Positions 14,749 through 26,100 are shown, numbered from the stretch's first letter. The stretch: 49,870 nucleotides of DNA from Phaeodactylibacter sp. (GCF_022763345.1 NZ_JALEGS010000081.1:1-49870), one strand, 5' to 3'. Translations and numbers: made by a program. Notes: generated from the letters alone by a model not told the origin.

Positions 14749-15438
14749 ATGAGCTGGTTTTCAAATTTTTTGACATCTTCAATTGGCAGGAAAGTAGTGA
14801 TGAGTCTGACCGGATTGTTTCTCATCATATTCCTGGTCGTTCACCTTGTTGGTAACCTGCAGCTACTGGCAGGGGACGGTGGCAAGGCGTTCAACCTTTA
14901 CGCCGAATTTATGACGACCAACCCGCTGATCAAGACAACTTCCTATCTGCTGTACGCGGGTATTCTGCTGCACGCCTTTCAGGGCTGGGCGCTATGGCGC
15001 AAAAACCGGAAAGCCCGGGGTTCTAAAGGCTATGCCGTAAAGGTGAACAAGGTGGCTGGCACCAACAGCTTCGCGGCAAGCAATATGGGCTGGCTGGGTA
15101 CGATTATTTTTGTATTCATCGCCGTTCACATGTATCAGTTCTGGCTGCAAATGAAGCTTGGCGCAACACCTATGGCTACCTACGATGGTAAGGAAGTGAA
15201 GGACTTGTACGCGCTGGTATCAGCAGCTTACGAAAATATCGGCTTTGTCATTTTTTACGTCGTATCTATGGTCGTGATCGGGTACCACCTGGTCCACGGT
15301 TTCCAGTCGGCTTTTCAGACGCTGGGCATCAACCATCGCAAGTACACCCCGTTTATTCAGGGGCTTGGCAAAGCTTACGCTATACTCATCCCACTTGGTT
15401 TCGCGGTCATTCCTATCGTGATGTACCTCAAGGGTTAA
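14749..15438 (+). CDS. sdhC: Succinate dehydrogenase cytochrome b subunit
   Basis: This 229-residue membrane anchor of complex II carries the haem and quinone sites. Five hydrophobic helices are visible (for example LTGLFLIIFLVVHLVGNLQL, TSYLLYAGILLHAFQGWALW, VIFYVVSMVVIGYHLVHGFQ). Histidines at the expected haem-ligand places include VVHLVGN, GILLHAFQG, FIAVHMYQF and YHLVHGFQSAF. A single five-helix anchor with no SdhD is the type B arrangement known from Bacteroidota and epsilonproteobacteria. It is the first gene of sdhCAB, with 30 bp to sdhA. Confidence 0.95.
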   Translation: MSWFSNFLTSSIGRKVVMSLTGLFLIIFLVVHLVGNLQLLAGDGGKAFNLYAEFMTTNPLIKTTSYLLYAGILLHAFQGWALWRKNRKARGSKGYAVKVNKVAGTNSFAASNMGWLGTIIFVFIAVHMYQFWLQMKLGATPMATYDGKEVKDLYALVSAAYENIGFVIFYVVSMVVIGYHLVHGFQSAFQTLGINHRKYTPFIQGLGKAYAILIPLGFAVIPIVMYLKG

Positions 15439-15468
15439 TTTATCTGACAACTGCAAAACTTGATTGAT

Positions 15469-17469
<2,001 letters not shown>

Positions 17470-17511
17470 GCTTCCTGACACCCAATTGCTTCAACTACAA
17501 AATCAAAGAAC

Positions 17512-18264
17512 ATGAAACTCACACTAAAAATATGGCGCCAGAAAAGCGCCAACGCTAAGGGGAAGTTTGAAACCTACACGGTAGAGGCAACCCCGCATAT
17601 GTCATTCCTGGAAATGTTGGACGTCCTTAACGAGGACCTGATCTCCAAAAAAGAGGAGCCCGTTGCCTTTGAGCACGATTGCCGGGAGGGCATCTGTGGT
17701 ACCTGCAGCATGGTGATCAACGGAGAGCCGCACGGTCCTATGCAAGGTACGACTACCTGTCAGCTGCACATGCGCCACTTTAAGGACGGCGATACCATCG
17801 TGATCGAGCCGTTCCGCGCCAGCGCATTCCCGGTCATCAAGGACCTCGTGGTTACCCGTGATTCCTTTGACCGTATCATTCAGGCAGGCGGGTACATTTC
17901 CATCAACACCGGTCAGGCGCAGGATGGTAATGCCATTCCAATCGAGAAGGAAACGGCTGCGAGTGCCTTTGATGCTGCAGCATGTATTGGCTGCGGTGCC
18001 TGTGTGGCCGCTTGCCCAAATGCTTCGGCTATGTTGTTCGTCAGTGCCAAAGTCGCGCACCTGGGCCGTTTGCCACAGGGTGAAGTAGAGGCCAAGCGCC
18101 GCGCTCAGGCGATGGTCAAGCAGATGGACGACGAAGGCTTTGGTATGTGCTCCAACATCACCGCATGTGAAGCAGAGTGCCCCAAAGGCATCTCCGTAGA
18201 AAATATCGCTAAGCTGAACCGCGAGTACCTGTCCTCCGCACTGGGGTCAGAGACAACGGTCTAG
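17512..18264 (+). CDS. sdhB: Succinate dehydrogenase iron-sulfur subunit
   Basis: The 250-residue protein passes electrons from the flavoprotein to the quinone. The [2Fe-2S] ligands are C57, C62, C65 and C83 (DCREGICGTC...TTCQLH). The cysteines for the [4Fe-4S] and [3Fe-4S] clusters are in CIGCGACVAACPNASAML and CSNITACEAECPKGIS. Length and order match the family. It closes the sdhCAB operon, 42 bp after sdhA, and is followed by a strong terminator. Confidence 0.96.
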   Translation: MKLTLKIWRQKSANAKGKFETYTVEATPHMSFLEMLDVLNEDLISKKEEPVAFEHDCREGICGTCSMVINGEPHGPMQGTTTCQLHMRHFKDGDTIVIEPFRASAFPVIKDLVVTRDSFDRIIQAGGYISINTGQAQDGNAIPIEKETAASAFDAAACIGCGACVAACPNASAMLFVSAKVAHLGRLPQGEVEAKRRAQAMVKQMDDEGFGMCSNITACEAECPKGISVENIAKLNREYLSSALGSETTV

Positions 18265-18288
18265 GCAAAAAGTAAAGTGAATTCGCAG

Positions 18289-18321
18289 AAAAGCCGCTGT
18301 CTGTTTTGGGCAGCGGCTTTT
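18289..18321 (+). terminator. sdhCAB operon terminator
   Basis: AAAAGCCGCTG at 18289-18299 and its exact complement at 18311-18321 form an 11-bp stem with an 11-base loop. The 3' arm ends in TTTT followed by GTCTTT. It starts 24 bp after the sdhB stop. Confidence 0.85.
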
Positions 18322-18365
18322 GTCTTTGGGGTGTTACTTGGATTAAATCTTTACCCTTAGCAGCC

Positions 18366-19913
18366 CTACCGCTGTATCATAAGCGGAATAACGTTTTGCT
18401 CCCCTTCCGCCCGGAGGCTCAGCTGATACCAGCCTTCCGGCAAGTGGTCCAGTTGGAAGGTGGCATTGCCGCCGAAGAGCTCCAGGGTACGTTGCCATAC
18501 CGGCTGCCCAAGGGCATTAAACAGTATAGCCTCTGCCGTATTGGCTTCCGTCCAGCCGGTTTGAAGATGGATAGCCTCCCCTGACGAAGGGTTGGGGAAA
18601 AGGGAAATGCCTTTCGCAGGCAGTATGGTATTGGAGCTATTAACGATACCAGAGTCACAGGGCTCACCGGGATTGTCAATGGGCCCAAGGCGGTAGTTGG
18701 GGTAAATAGAGTTTGAAAACTGGCGCATGCCAAAAGGCAGCTGGATGGCATTTTGCTCGAAGTTACAGTCTGTGCCCCCTTCATCCGGATTGTGGATAAT
18801 ATGGATTGTAGTGCAACTTGAGCAGAAGACATAAATCCTGCAATCCGGCCCTAATTGCATATTTGCAAAATGGGTTGGGATAGGGTCTGCATACCCATCA
18901 AAAGTATCAATGAGAACACGGCTGGCTTCAATATCGGGTGCCCAAAGGTCAAACTGGTATAGCTCAAAATTGTAGCTGGCGTAAAGGTATCGACCGCTCG
19001 GAGAAAAAGCAGCACCTGCCTGGATCCCTGGGTCATCAGGGATAGGAAAAAAATGAGGATTGCTGAATAATCCAGTTTCACGGTCGAAATCGAAGAGCCT
19101 AATACCTTCGTTTTCATCATTGAGGATATATGCAAACTTGGAACCATCGGGTGAAAAAACAGATTGTCCCTGGGTGAACCGAAAAATAGATGTGCCGATA
19201 TTCTGCCCGCTTTGCTCCACAATACCTTCGCTTGTTAGCAAAAACTTGTGGTAATAATTCCCTTGGTTTTCGGGACAAATTATCCACCAGTCTTGTCCAT
19301 TGGCATGTTTTACTGCTGTGATTTCACCTAAGGGAGTAAAGCTGGAAGAATTATCTACTAAAACCGTGTTTTTGTCATATACAATTCCGTTACCAGAACT
19401 CTGGGTCATATCGACAATCGTATATAGTAAATTAATATGAGAACCATACGGAGGCCCAAGAACTGGATCATAAGCAGACCTAATATGGAAAAGATAGTAG
19501 ACATAGTTACTACCAGGTTTGAGTAATGCTAATGCACCTTGAGTAGGCACAATATAGCCAGGAGAGTGTTGGCTTTCATGACAATGAACATCGTGCACAT
19601 CACCCGGATTAATCCCATCCCCATTTTCCATAAGCTGATGCCGGGCATTATGTATTTCGCACCCATTGGTATAAAAAATCAATTCCCCTTCCGCATTGCT
19701 CATGGTAAAATTAGTGCCCCCAAAAATCATCTGCACACTATCCGGGGCACTGATGGCAGGCGGGCTTGAATTAAAGTCGAGCATAGAGGCTTCCCCCCAG
19801 TCATTACTAATGATGTATTGTTCACTGAACAGCCAGGTGTAGTCGTGTTTTTGGGCGGATAGGTTGGAGGTAAATCCGACCATACAGCAGAGTAAAGCCA
19901 AAAAAGTTCGCAT
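18366..19913 (-). CDS. Type IX secretion system substrate with C-terminal sorting domain
   Basis: The product is 515 residues from ATG 19913; a TTG two codons upstream is in frame but less likely. It has a signal peptide (MRTFLALLCCMVGFTSNLSAQ), a body with WD40/PD40-like repeats (SVFSPDGSKFAYILNDENEG and AAFSPSGRYLYASYNFELYQ) and a C-terminal type A sorting domain. The latter starts at LFPNPSSGEAIHLQTGW and ends GWYQLSLRAEGEQNVIPLMI plus QR. Such proteins cross the outer membrane by the type IX system and are anchored or released, with the C-terminal domain removed. Several conserved Cys in the central region (CHESQHSPG, CSSCTTIH) may form disulfides. The ligand is unknown. A perfect 22-bp palindrome lies just upstream of the start. 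Confidence 0.88.
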   Translation of the reverse strand: MRTFLALLCCMVGFTSNLSAQKHDYTWLFSEQYIISNDWGEASMLDFNSSPPAISAPDSVQMIFGGTNFTMSNAEGELIFYTNGCEIHNARHQLMENGDGINPGDVHDVHCHESQHSPGYIVPTQGALALLKPGSNYVYYLFHIRSAYDPVLGPPYGSHINLLYTIVDMTQSSGNGIVYDKNTVLVDNSSSFTPLGEITAVKHANGQDWWIICPENQGNYYHKFLLTSEGIVEQSGQNIGTSIFRFTQGQSVFSPDGSKFAYILNDENEGIRLFDFDRETGLFSNPHFFPIPDDPGIQAGAAFSPSGRYLYASYNFELYQFDLWAPDIEASRVLIDTFDGYADPIPTHFANMQLGPDCRIYVFCSSCTTIHIIHNPDEGGTDCNFEQNAIQLPFGMRQFSNSIYPNYRLGPIDNPGEPCDSGIVNSSNTILPAKGISLFPNPSSGEAIHLQTGWTEANTAEAILFNALGQPVWQRTLELFGGNATFQLDHLPEGWYQLSLRAEGEQNVIPLMIQR

Positions 19914-19929
19914 GTTCAAAAATTAATGT

Positions 19930-19951
19930 ACCTGGCCCGTACGGGCCAGGT
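19930..19951. promoter_or_regulatory. Perfect 22-bp palindrome in the leader of the type IX substrate gene
   Basis: ACCTGGCCCGTACGGGCCAGGT is fully self-complementary and lies 16 bp upstream of the minus-strand ATG at 19913. On the minus strand it is followed by ACATTAATTTTTG, so it could act as an attenuator hairpin, as an operator for a dimeric regulator, or as a terminator for plus-strand readthrough. The remaining bases up to 20306 show no supported gene. Confidence 0.6.
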
Positions 19952-20306
19952 TGATGCCTAAAAAAGTCCAAAAAAACACGCTTCATACAGTTTTAGTAAG
20001 CGCCAGCGCGTGAAGTCATTAGAATAATTGACAATCTAAGCCAGGCAATAAAATTAATTGATCCGGCGTGGTTGTGATTTTTTGTATTGCAACGGTTGCT
20101 TGAATGAATGTAATATACCCTCCTTTCAAGGTATTACAAAATGGGCTAAGGTTTTTTTGAAAAAAACATTGTGGATACGGATGAGGCTAAACCTTACTTA
20201 TCCCTGTATGAATGAAGCCATCGGGGCTTTGATCAGCTATCTGGTTGGTTGAAGCCAGGGATGCTTTTCCAAAAAATCCGTACTTTCCAATCTAAAACCC
20301 ACGACT

Positions 20307-21359
20307 ATGAAGACCATGAAAGGCCCCGCCATTTTTCTCGCTCAGTTTATGGGGGATGAGCCCCCATTCAACAGCCTCGATGCCATCTGTGCCTACATGG
20401 CCGGGCTCGGCTACAAAGGCGTTCAGATCCCCACTTGGGAGAGCCGGCTCATTGACCTGCAGCAGGCTGCTGAAAGCCAAACTTACTGCGACGAGCTTAA
20501 GGGCAGGATTGCCGAACATGGGCTGGAAATCACCGAGTTGTCTACTCATTTGCAGGGGCAGCTGGTTGCCGTACACCCGGTTTACGACAAGCTGTTTGAC
20601 GGTTTCGCGCCGGAAGCGGTGCACAACAACCCTAAAGCCCGCACGGAGTGGGCCGTACAGCAGCTGAAATGGTCCGCCAAAGCCAGCCGCAATTTGGGGC
20701 TGGATGCACATGTGTCCTTTTCCGGTGCCCTGCTTTGGCCCTTTATGTACCCCTGGCCTCAGCGCCCGGCCGGCCTGGTGGAAATGGGTTTTGAAGAACT
20801 CGCCAAACGCTGGAAACCTATACTCGATGCTTTTGACGAGCAGGGCGTGGATGTGTGTTACGAACTGCACCCGGGCGAAGACCTGCACGACGGAGACTCC
20901 TTTGAGGCCTTCCTGGAAGCATTGGACGGCCACCCGCGCTGCTGCATCAACTACGACCCCAGCCACTTTGTGCTGCAGTGCCTCGACTACATTCAGTTTA
21001 TTGACTTTTACCATGAACGCATCAAGGCCTATCACGTTAAGGATGCGGAGTTCAACCCTACCGGCAAACAGGGTGTTTACGGAGGGTATCAACCCTGGCT
21101 AAAGCGGGCGGGGCGTTTCCGGTCTCTGGGTGACGGAGATGTGGACTTCCGGGCCATTTCCAGCAAACTGGCAGAGTATGACTACGACAGCTGGGCCGTA
21201 CTGGAATGGGAATGCTGCATCAAAAGCCCTGAGCAGGGTGCGGCAGAGGGTGCGCCCTTCATTCAGGAGCACATCATCGAAGTGACACAGAAGTCTTTCG
21301 ATGATTTCGCCGGGGGAGGGTCAGACGATCAGCTCAACCGCGATACGCTGGGGATCTAA
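20307..21359 (+). CDS. Sugar phosphate isomerase/epimerase-type TIM-barrel protein
   Basis: The 350-residue protein fits the AP-endonuclease-2/xylose-isomerase-like TIM barrel family. Probable metal ligands lie in conserved strand ends: E in CYELHPGEDLHDGDSF, D and H in INYDPSHFVLQ, H in IKAYHVKDAEF and E in AVLEWECC. Early segments (AGLGYKGVQIPTW, ITELSTHLQGQLVAVHP) match the first barrel strands. No signal peptide is present, so it is cytoplasmic. It is 14 bp ahead of a TonB-dependent receptor, so the two are probably co-transcribed and the receptor may import a sugar or inositol-type substrate. The exact reaction cannot be told. Confidence 0.85.
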   Translation: MKTMKGPAIFLAQFMGDEPPFNSLDAICAYMAGLGYKGVQIPTWESRLIDLQQAAESQTYCDELKGRIAEHGLEITELSTHLQGQLVAVHPVYDKLFDGFAPEAVHNNPKARTEWAVQQLKWSAKASRNLGLDAHVSFSGALLWPFMYPWPQRPAGLVEMGFEELAKRWKPILDAFDEQGVDVCYELHPGEDLHDGDSFEAFLEALDGHPRCCINYDPSHFVLQCLDYIQFIDFYHERIKAYHVKDAEFNPTGKQGVYGGYQPWLKRAGRFRSLGDGDVDFRAISSKLAEYDYDSWAVLEWECCIKSPEQGAAEGAPFIQEHIIEVTQKSFDDFAGGGSDDQLNRDTLGI

Positions 21360-21373
21360 AATCAATCATTTTC

Positions 21374-23692
21374 ATGCGCTACGTTTACTTACTGGTTCTG
21401 CTGTTAGGCACTTTTTCACTATTCTCGCAGTCCTCACCTACCCAAACCGTTCGGGGGAAAGTGCTGGAAGCAGGCACCAACGCACCGCTGACCGGGGCGG
21501 CAGTTGAGCTTATCGGTTTCGGTTCGGGTACCGTGACGGACGATCGGGGGCAGTTCCTGTTTCCGGAAGTGCCGGTTGGGCGGTACGAACTGCGGGTAAC
21601 CTTCCTCGGGTACGCGCCCTTTATCCTGGCGGAAGTGCTGGTGGAATCCGGTAAGGAAGTAGTGCTGGAAATACAGCTCAAGCCGAAGCCACAGGCTTTA
21701 GATGCGGTGGAGGTGACCGCTGCCCGCAGTGGCATGCAGGTGGTGCAGCCTTTGGGCGTCAAAACCATGACCATCGAACAGGTGCGCCGTTTCCCGGCCA
21801 CCTTCTACGATCCGGCACGGTTGGCCTCCTCTTACGCAGGTGTGGTCAATACCAATGATCAGGCCAACGGCATGAGCATTCGGGGGCACTCGCCGGACCA
21901 CATGGCCTGGCAATTGGAGGGGATTCAAATTCTCAATCCTAACCACACGCCCAATGCCGGCACCTTTTCCGATCGCACAACGATGAACAGCGGCGGCGTC
22001 AATGCTTTGAGCGCTCAGCTGCTGTCGACCTCCCACCTCTACACCGGAGCATTCCCGGCAGCCTACGGCAATGCCCTGAGCGGGGTGATGGACATGCGCC
22101 TGCGGGCGGGCAATAATCAACAGCAGGAATTCACGCTGCAGGCCGGATTGATCGGTTTGGATGTCGCGGCTGAAGGCCCTTTTTCTAAAAACAGCGAAGC
22201 CTCCTACCTGGTCAATTACCGCTATTCTACCGTAGGTTTGCTTACGCAGGCCGGCGTGAACTTCGGAGAAGAGGCGATTAATTTTCAGGATTTGTCCTTC
22301 AACCTGGTTTTTCCCGGGCAGAAGGGCGGTAAGCTTACCCTCTTTGGGGTGGGTGGCCTTAGCAGCAACCTATTCGAAGGGCAGGCTGACCCCGAATTGC
22401 GAGAGTCGGATAAGGATTTGTTTGAAATCAATTTCCGGTCGAACATGGGCATAGTAGGGGCGACCCACGAACAGCCGGTTGGTGAACGGGGGCTTTGGTT
22501 TACCGGGCTTGGGGTTTCTGCCGTCGATCAGGAGCGATACAGCGAGGCGCTAATTCCGGATTTGCAGGAGGTACTCCCAGAGGCTTTTCTGGAGGATGAT
22601 GACCGCCTGCGTTTGATTTCCGGGCATACCTACTACCGGCATAATTTCATCCGGGGGCATCAGGCACAATTCGGGCTTCAGGTACGGGCGTTTGACCACC
22701 TTGACCAACTGGAAGGGGCCTCGCCGGATGCAGCAACACAAAACGAAACTATCCTGACTCCATACTTCACCCTAAGCGGCCCGCTATCGGGTCGGGTGAG
22801 CTATCAACTGGGGCTCCACCTGCCTGCTTATCTGGAGTCCGAGCCTGTTTATGCAGAACCCCGGGTTTCGTTAAGCTATCAGCTGGCGCCTCAGCATCAA
22901 CTCTATGCAGGTTACGGGCTGCATTCTCAGATGAGCTCTCCGTATTTCCGGGCATTCGGATCGCTGGCCCCCACCCGTTCTCATCAGGGTGCGCTAGGCT
23001 ACCAATGGCAACCGCAACCGGCACTGAGCGTGAAAGTCGAGGCGTTCTACCATCATCTATTCAATGCACCGGTTTTTGATGTGGCGGGCGGTGGCGCCTT
23101 CACCACACTGAACGAGCTCAACAGCTGGTCATGGCTGGACGGGACCATACGGGAGGAAAAGGCAACGGGCGATAATGCCGGAGTGGAACTTTCCGTCGAA
23201 CAGCTCCTGACCAAAGGCTTTTATTACCTGGCGAACCTGACGCTGTACCAGGCTGATTTCACTTTGCCCGGTGAAACGGCTCAGCAGGGGCGGTATGATG
23301 GGGGCTACATCTTCAATGCAACAGCGGGAAAAGAATGGCAAAAGGAAACCGATAAACATACGAGGACTATAGGGCTGAACCTTCGGGTGAACTATCTTGG
23401 AGGGCTTCGCGAGCTTCCTGTGCAAGTAGCTGCTTCCGAGGCTGCACGTTATACCCGGTTTGATTTCTCAGCGGGTTATACGGAGCGGCTCCCCGATTTC
23501 TTCCGCACCGACTTGCGGATTTACATCAAAAAGAGCCGGAAAAGGTACAGCAGTACCCTTGCGTTGGACATCCAAAACCTGACCAATCAGGAAAATGTAG
23601 CTTATACCTATTACGATATCCTTCAAAATGAGGTGTTACAGCGCTATCAGTTGAGCCTGATCCCGATCCTGACTTACCGGGTGGAGCTTTGA
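21374..23692 (+). CDS. TonB-dependent receptor with carboxypeptidase-regulatory domain
   Basis: This 772-residue outer-membrane protein has a signal peptide (MRYVYLLVLLLGTFSLFSQ) and a CarboxypepD-regulatory-like domain at about 25-110 (VRGKVLEAGTNAPLTGAAVE, GRYELRVTFLGYAPF). A plug follows (about 120-230, with GMSIRGHSPDHMAWQLEGIQ), then a beta-barrel of about 530 residues. Unlike SusC proteins it is short and has no SusD partner here. It ends in LTYRVEL, without the usual terminal aromatic. Its 3' end overlaps the convergent HD-domain gene by 19 bp. The neighbouring isomerase hints at carbohydrate-related cargo, but siderophores or other ligands remain possible. Confidence 0.9.
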   Translation: MRYVYLLVLLLGTFSLFSQSSPTQTVRGKVLEAGTNAPLTGAAVELIGFGSGTVTDDRGQFLFPEVPVGRYELRVTFLGYAPFILAEVLVESGKEVVLEIQLKPKPQALDAVEVTAARSGMQVVQPLGVKTMTIEQVRRFPATFYDPARLASSYAGVVNTNDQANGMSIRGHSPDHMAWQLEGIQILNPNHTPNAGTFSDRTTMNSGGVNALSAQLLSTSHLYTGAFPAAYGNALSGVMDMRLRAGNNQQQEFTLQAGLIGLDVAAEGPFSKNSEASYLVNYRYSTVGLLTQAGVNFGEEAINFQDLSFNLVFPGQKGGKLTLFGVGGLSSNLFEGQADPELRESDKDLFEINFRSNMGIVGATHEQPVGERGLWFTGLGVSAVDQERYSEALIPDLQEVLPEAFLEDDDRLRLISGHTYYRHNFIRGHQAQFGLQVRAFDHLDQLEGASPDAATQNETILTPYFTLSGPLSGRVSYQLGLHLPAYLESEPVYAEPRVSLSYQLAPQHQLYAGYGLHSQMSSPYFRAFGSLAPTRSHQGALGYQWQPQPALSVKVEAFYHHLFNAPVFDVAGGGAFTTLNELNSWSWLDGTIREEKATGDNAGVELSVEQLLTKGFYYLANLTLYQADFTLPGETAQQGRYDGGYIFNATAGKEWQKETDKHTRTIGLNLRVNYLGGLRELPVQVAASEAARYTRFDFSAGYTERLPDFFRTDLRIYIKKSRKRYSSTLALDIQNLTNQENVAYTYYDILQNEVLQRYQLSLIPILTYRVEL

Positions 23693-24270
23693 GGCAGTGG
23701 CGGAAGGGCTTCAATACCGGGCACAGTGGTTTCGAACCAACGCAGCGGGGCCTGCATTTTGTCGCCGGTTTCGGTATCGCACTTGAAGAAAAGGTAATAC
23801 AGTTGCAGGTTGCTCCCCAGCCGCCCGAGCAGGCGTTGCAGACGGGCCTGTCCCTTCTGAGGCAGCTGGTAGACGAAAATGCACCGCCAGGCATAAAATG
23901 CCTCATCATGCAGCTCTACAATATCAAGAATGCTGGTATCAGCCGTAAACTGCTCCATGTAGCGCCGGGCGATCATACCATGGTGCTTGGACCAGTCGCG
24001 GGGCTTACCCCGAACCTCTAAATGCTTGAATGTATCGTGCACGAGGGTGATGAGCCGCAACTTTCGGCGTACGGAAGGTGAAACATCAAGCTGGTCCACG
24101 TTGTCCAGTACCTCAAGGATATGTTTGTAGACCTCTCCTTCCGGATGACCAAACCGCGGAATCCCCCAAAGCAAACCCTCCTGAAAAGTATGGTCATTAA
24201 GGAGCGCCGCTTCTGCTTCATTTTCAGGGCAGATGAGTTGCTGTAGGCGTTTGCGATAGTCTTGAGTCAT
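23674..24270 (-). CDS. HD-domain protein
   Basis: From ATG 24270 the product is 198 residues; the frame is open upstream but the only earlier start is a TTG at 24345. The HD-type metal-binding pattern is visible: GHPEGEVYKHILEVLDNVD, the central LITLVHDTFKHLE, then WSKHHGMIARRYMEQF and IVELHDEAFYAW. These resemble HD phosphohydrolases that act on nucleotides or phosphate esters, but the substrate is not evident. No signal peptide is present. The 3' end overlaps the TonB receptor gene tail-to-tail by 19 bp. The gene is divergent from the HtrA-type protease. Confidence 0.75.
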   Translation of the reverse strand: MTQDYRKRLQQLICPENEAEAALLNDHTFQEGLLWGIPRFGHPEGEVYKHILEVLDNVDQLDVSPSVRRKLRLITLVHDTFKHLEVRGKPRDWSKHHGMIARRYMEQFTADTSILDIVELHDEAFYAWRCIFVYQLPQKGQARLQRLLGRLGSNLQLYYLFFKCDTETGDKMQAPLRWFETTVPGIEALPPLPQSSTR

Positions 24271-24345
24271 GTCAGTTTTGAAGGTTAGCCAAGCGTAAGG
24301 GCACGGATGAAAGGTGTATTTACCATAGAACTCCTGCTGTTTCAA

Positions 24346-24669
24346 ATCCGTTCACTACGCCCAAGAAACAAAGAAAAAAGACCAAAAAAGATTTGCGATA
24401 AAACCCGGAGGGGACTCACCGAAATCTGCTATTCGGCATACGGCAGAATAGAATGGTCAATTTATTTGAGGTGCTGTTCGCAAGTGCAGGCTTTCAAGAT
24501 AACGATTTCCACTTAAATCAGCAAGAGGGTTGTAAAAAGTACCTGTAGTTAAGCTACCGTTAAAGCCCGAAAATTGCCATAACAAAAATCGCAGCTCAGG
24601 CGTTTTGCCAAATGTTATGAGATCAGAATGCATCTCGGCAATCATCAAACACAAAATATTCATCCGATT
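24346..24669. other. Divergent intergenic region (HD gene / htrA)
   Basis: The stretch is AT-rich and should hold the promoters of both flanking genes. I see no clear TAnnTTTG element. A small hairpin with CTATTC/GAATAG arms lies near 24430-24452. No supported ORF is present. Confidence 0.4.
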
Positions 24670-25800
24670 ATGAAACAGCTATTTGCACTCGTGTTCGCGG
24701 GTATTGTAGGTGGCCTGATAACCCTTGGCGGTTACAGTTTGCTGGCCCCACAGCCCACTTTGCCTGTCACGCAGGACAATGCTTATGCCCAGGCGGTCAG
24801 GAACGTCAATGTGTCCCCTGCTATGGCCAATGCACCCTTCGACTTCAAGGAAGCAGCCGCTAAGTCCATGCCTGCCGTGGTCCATATTTCTTCTAAAATT
24901 GCTCAGCCCACCTCCAACCGTCAGGACCCATTCCGGTTCTTCTTTGGCGATTCCTACGGTGGCGGTCAGCCTCAGGGCGGTACCGGTTCGGGCGTGTTCT
25001 ACTCCAGCGATGGCTACATCGTGACGAATAACCATGTAGTAGCGAATGCCGACGAGGTGGAAGTAACCTTGTATGACAATCGTACGTATACTGCTAAAGT
25101 GATTGGCACAGAGGAAAAGTCCGACCTGGCCGTCATCAAAATCGAAGGCAACGACTTCCCCACGCTCGACTTCTCCAACAGCGACGAAGCTGAAATTGGG
25201 GAGTGGGTGCTGGCCGTCGGCAACCCTTTTGATCTGACTTCTACCGTAACCGCGGGTATTGTAAGTGCCAAAGGGCGCAGCATCAACCTGCTGGGAGGCG
25301 GAAAAGCCATTGAGTCCTTCATACAAACCGATGCGGCCGTCAATCCTGGCAATAGCGGTGGCGCTTTGGTGGATGCAGAGGGCCGGTTGCTGGGCATTAA
25401 CACCGCTATCGCTACCCGTACCGGTGTATTCTCGGGCTACAGCTTTGCCATTCCGGTGAACCTGGTCCGCCGTATTGCTGATGATATCATTGAGTATGGT
25501 AGCTTCCAGCGTGCCTACCTGGGCGTCGAGATATCAGAGCTCGATGGTGATTATGCCCGTGAACTGGGCTTGCCAATTACGCAGGGGGTGGTTATTGAGA
25601 AACTGGTGGAAGGCGGCTCCGCAAAAATGTCCGGATTGTTGCCTAAAGATGTGATCGTTGGTGTGAATAACCGGGAGATCAAATCTGTTCCGGAGTTGCA
25701 GGAGATCATTGGCCAGGCTAAAGCCGGTGACATCATGGACGTAGTGGTCAATCGTAATGGCGAAGAATTGAGCCTTCCCGTTCGGCTGAAGCCGGAGTAA
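24670..25800 (+). CDS. HtrA/DegP-type serine protease
   Basis: The 376-residue protein starts at ATG 24670; an upstream in-frame ATG at 24628 would add 14 polar residues ahead of the hydrophobic anchor. A signal anchor (MKQLFALVFAGIVGGLITLG) puts it in the periplasm. The trypsin-like domain carries the triad H122 (TNNHVVANADEV), D152 (KSDLAVIKIEG) and S229 (NPGNSGGALVD). One PDZ domain follows (about 280-370, YLGVEISELDGDYAREL to VPELQEIIGQAKAGD). Many HtrA proteins have two PDZ domains, so this one is DegS-like in layout. It should degrade or sense misfolded envelope proteins. A terminator-like hairpin lies at 26058. Confidence 0.92.
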   Translation: MKQLFALVFAGIVGGLITLGGYSLLAPQPTLPVTQDNAYAQAVRNVNVSPAMANAPFDFKEAAAKSMPAVVHISSKIAQPTSNRQDPFRFFFGDSYGGGQPQGGTGSGVFYSSDGYIVTNNHVVANADEVEVTLYDNRTYTAKVIGTEEKSDLAVIKIEGNDFPTLDFSNSDEAEIGEWVLAVGNPFDLTSTVTAGIVSAKGRSINLLGGGKAIESFIQTDAAVNPGNSGGALVDAEGRLLGINTAIATRTGVFSGYSFAIPVNLVRRIADDIIEYGSFQRAYLGVEISELDGDYARELGLPITQGVVIEKLVEGGSAKMSGLLPKDVIVGVNNREIKSVPELQEIIGQAKAGDIMDVVVNRNGEELSLPVRLKPE

Positions 25801-26057
25801 AAAGCGGCTAAAGTTTGATTGCTTGAATAAATTCAGCGGTCAAACCACGTTTTGCAAGAAAAATGACGACTTCGGCCTTGCGCTTAACCGCTACAAAACT
25901 TAAATTGAAAAAAGCGGTATAAGCCGTTGAAAACTAAAATAATATCGGATTCTTTTAAGAAATCCTTAACACCACTGCAAGCAACATTCGGCCCTCAGAT
26001 TCAGTTAGTGGTGATAAAGAAACTTGTTTAAAGTTGGTTTTTCGTTTTGTTTTGATG
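25801..26057. other. Intergenic region after htrA
   Basis: These 257 bases are AT-rich with no supported gene. Together with the terminator and promoter below they make up the 325-bp gap before comF. Confidence 0.4.
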
Positions 26058-26090
26058 CGTCTGTCTCGCTTTGCGGGGCAGACGTTTTTT
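26058..26090 (+). terminator. Terminator between htrA and comF
   Basis: CGTCTGTCTCGC at 26058-26069 pairs with GCGGGGCAGACG at 26073-26084 through ten Watson-Crick and two G-U pairs, closed by a very short TTT loop, and is followed by six T. The -33 box of the apparent comF promoter lies inside it. Confidence 0.7.
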
Positions 26091-26100
26091 CTTATCTTCA
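26070..26100 (+). promoter_or_regulatory. Putative comF promoter overlapping the terminator
   Basis: TTTG at 26070-26073, a 19-base spacer and TATCTTCA at 26093-26100 fit the Bacteroidota layout, with two deviations in the -7 box. The start codon is 25 bp downstream. The TTTG comprises the terminator loop and the first base of its 3' arm. Confidence 0.5.

Noticed and set aside
20058..20252. 64-codon plus-strand frame before the sugar isomerase
   Set aside because: Several Cys, no hydrophobic or domain pattern, no promoter or ribosome-binding context; likely chance.
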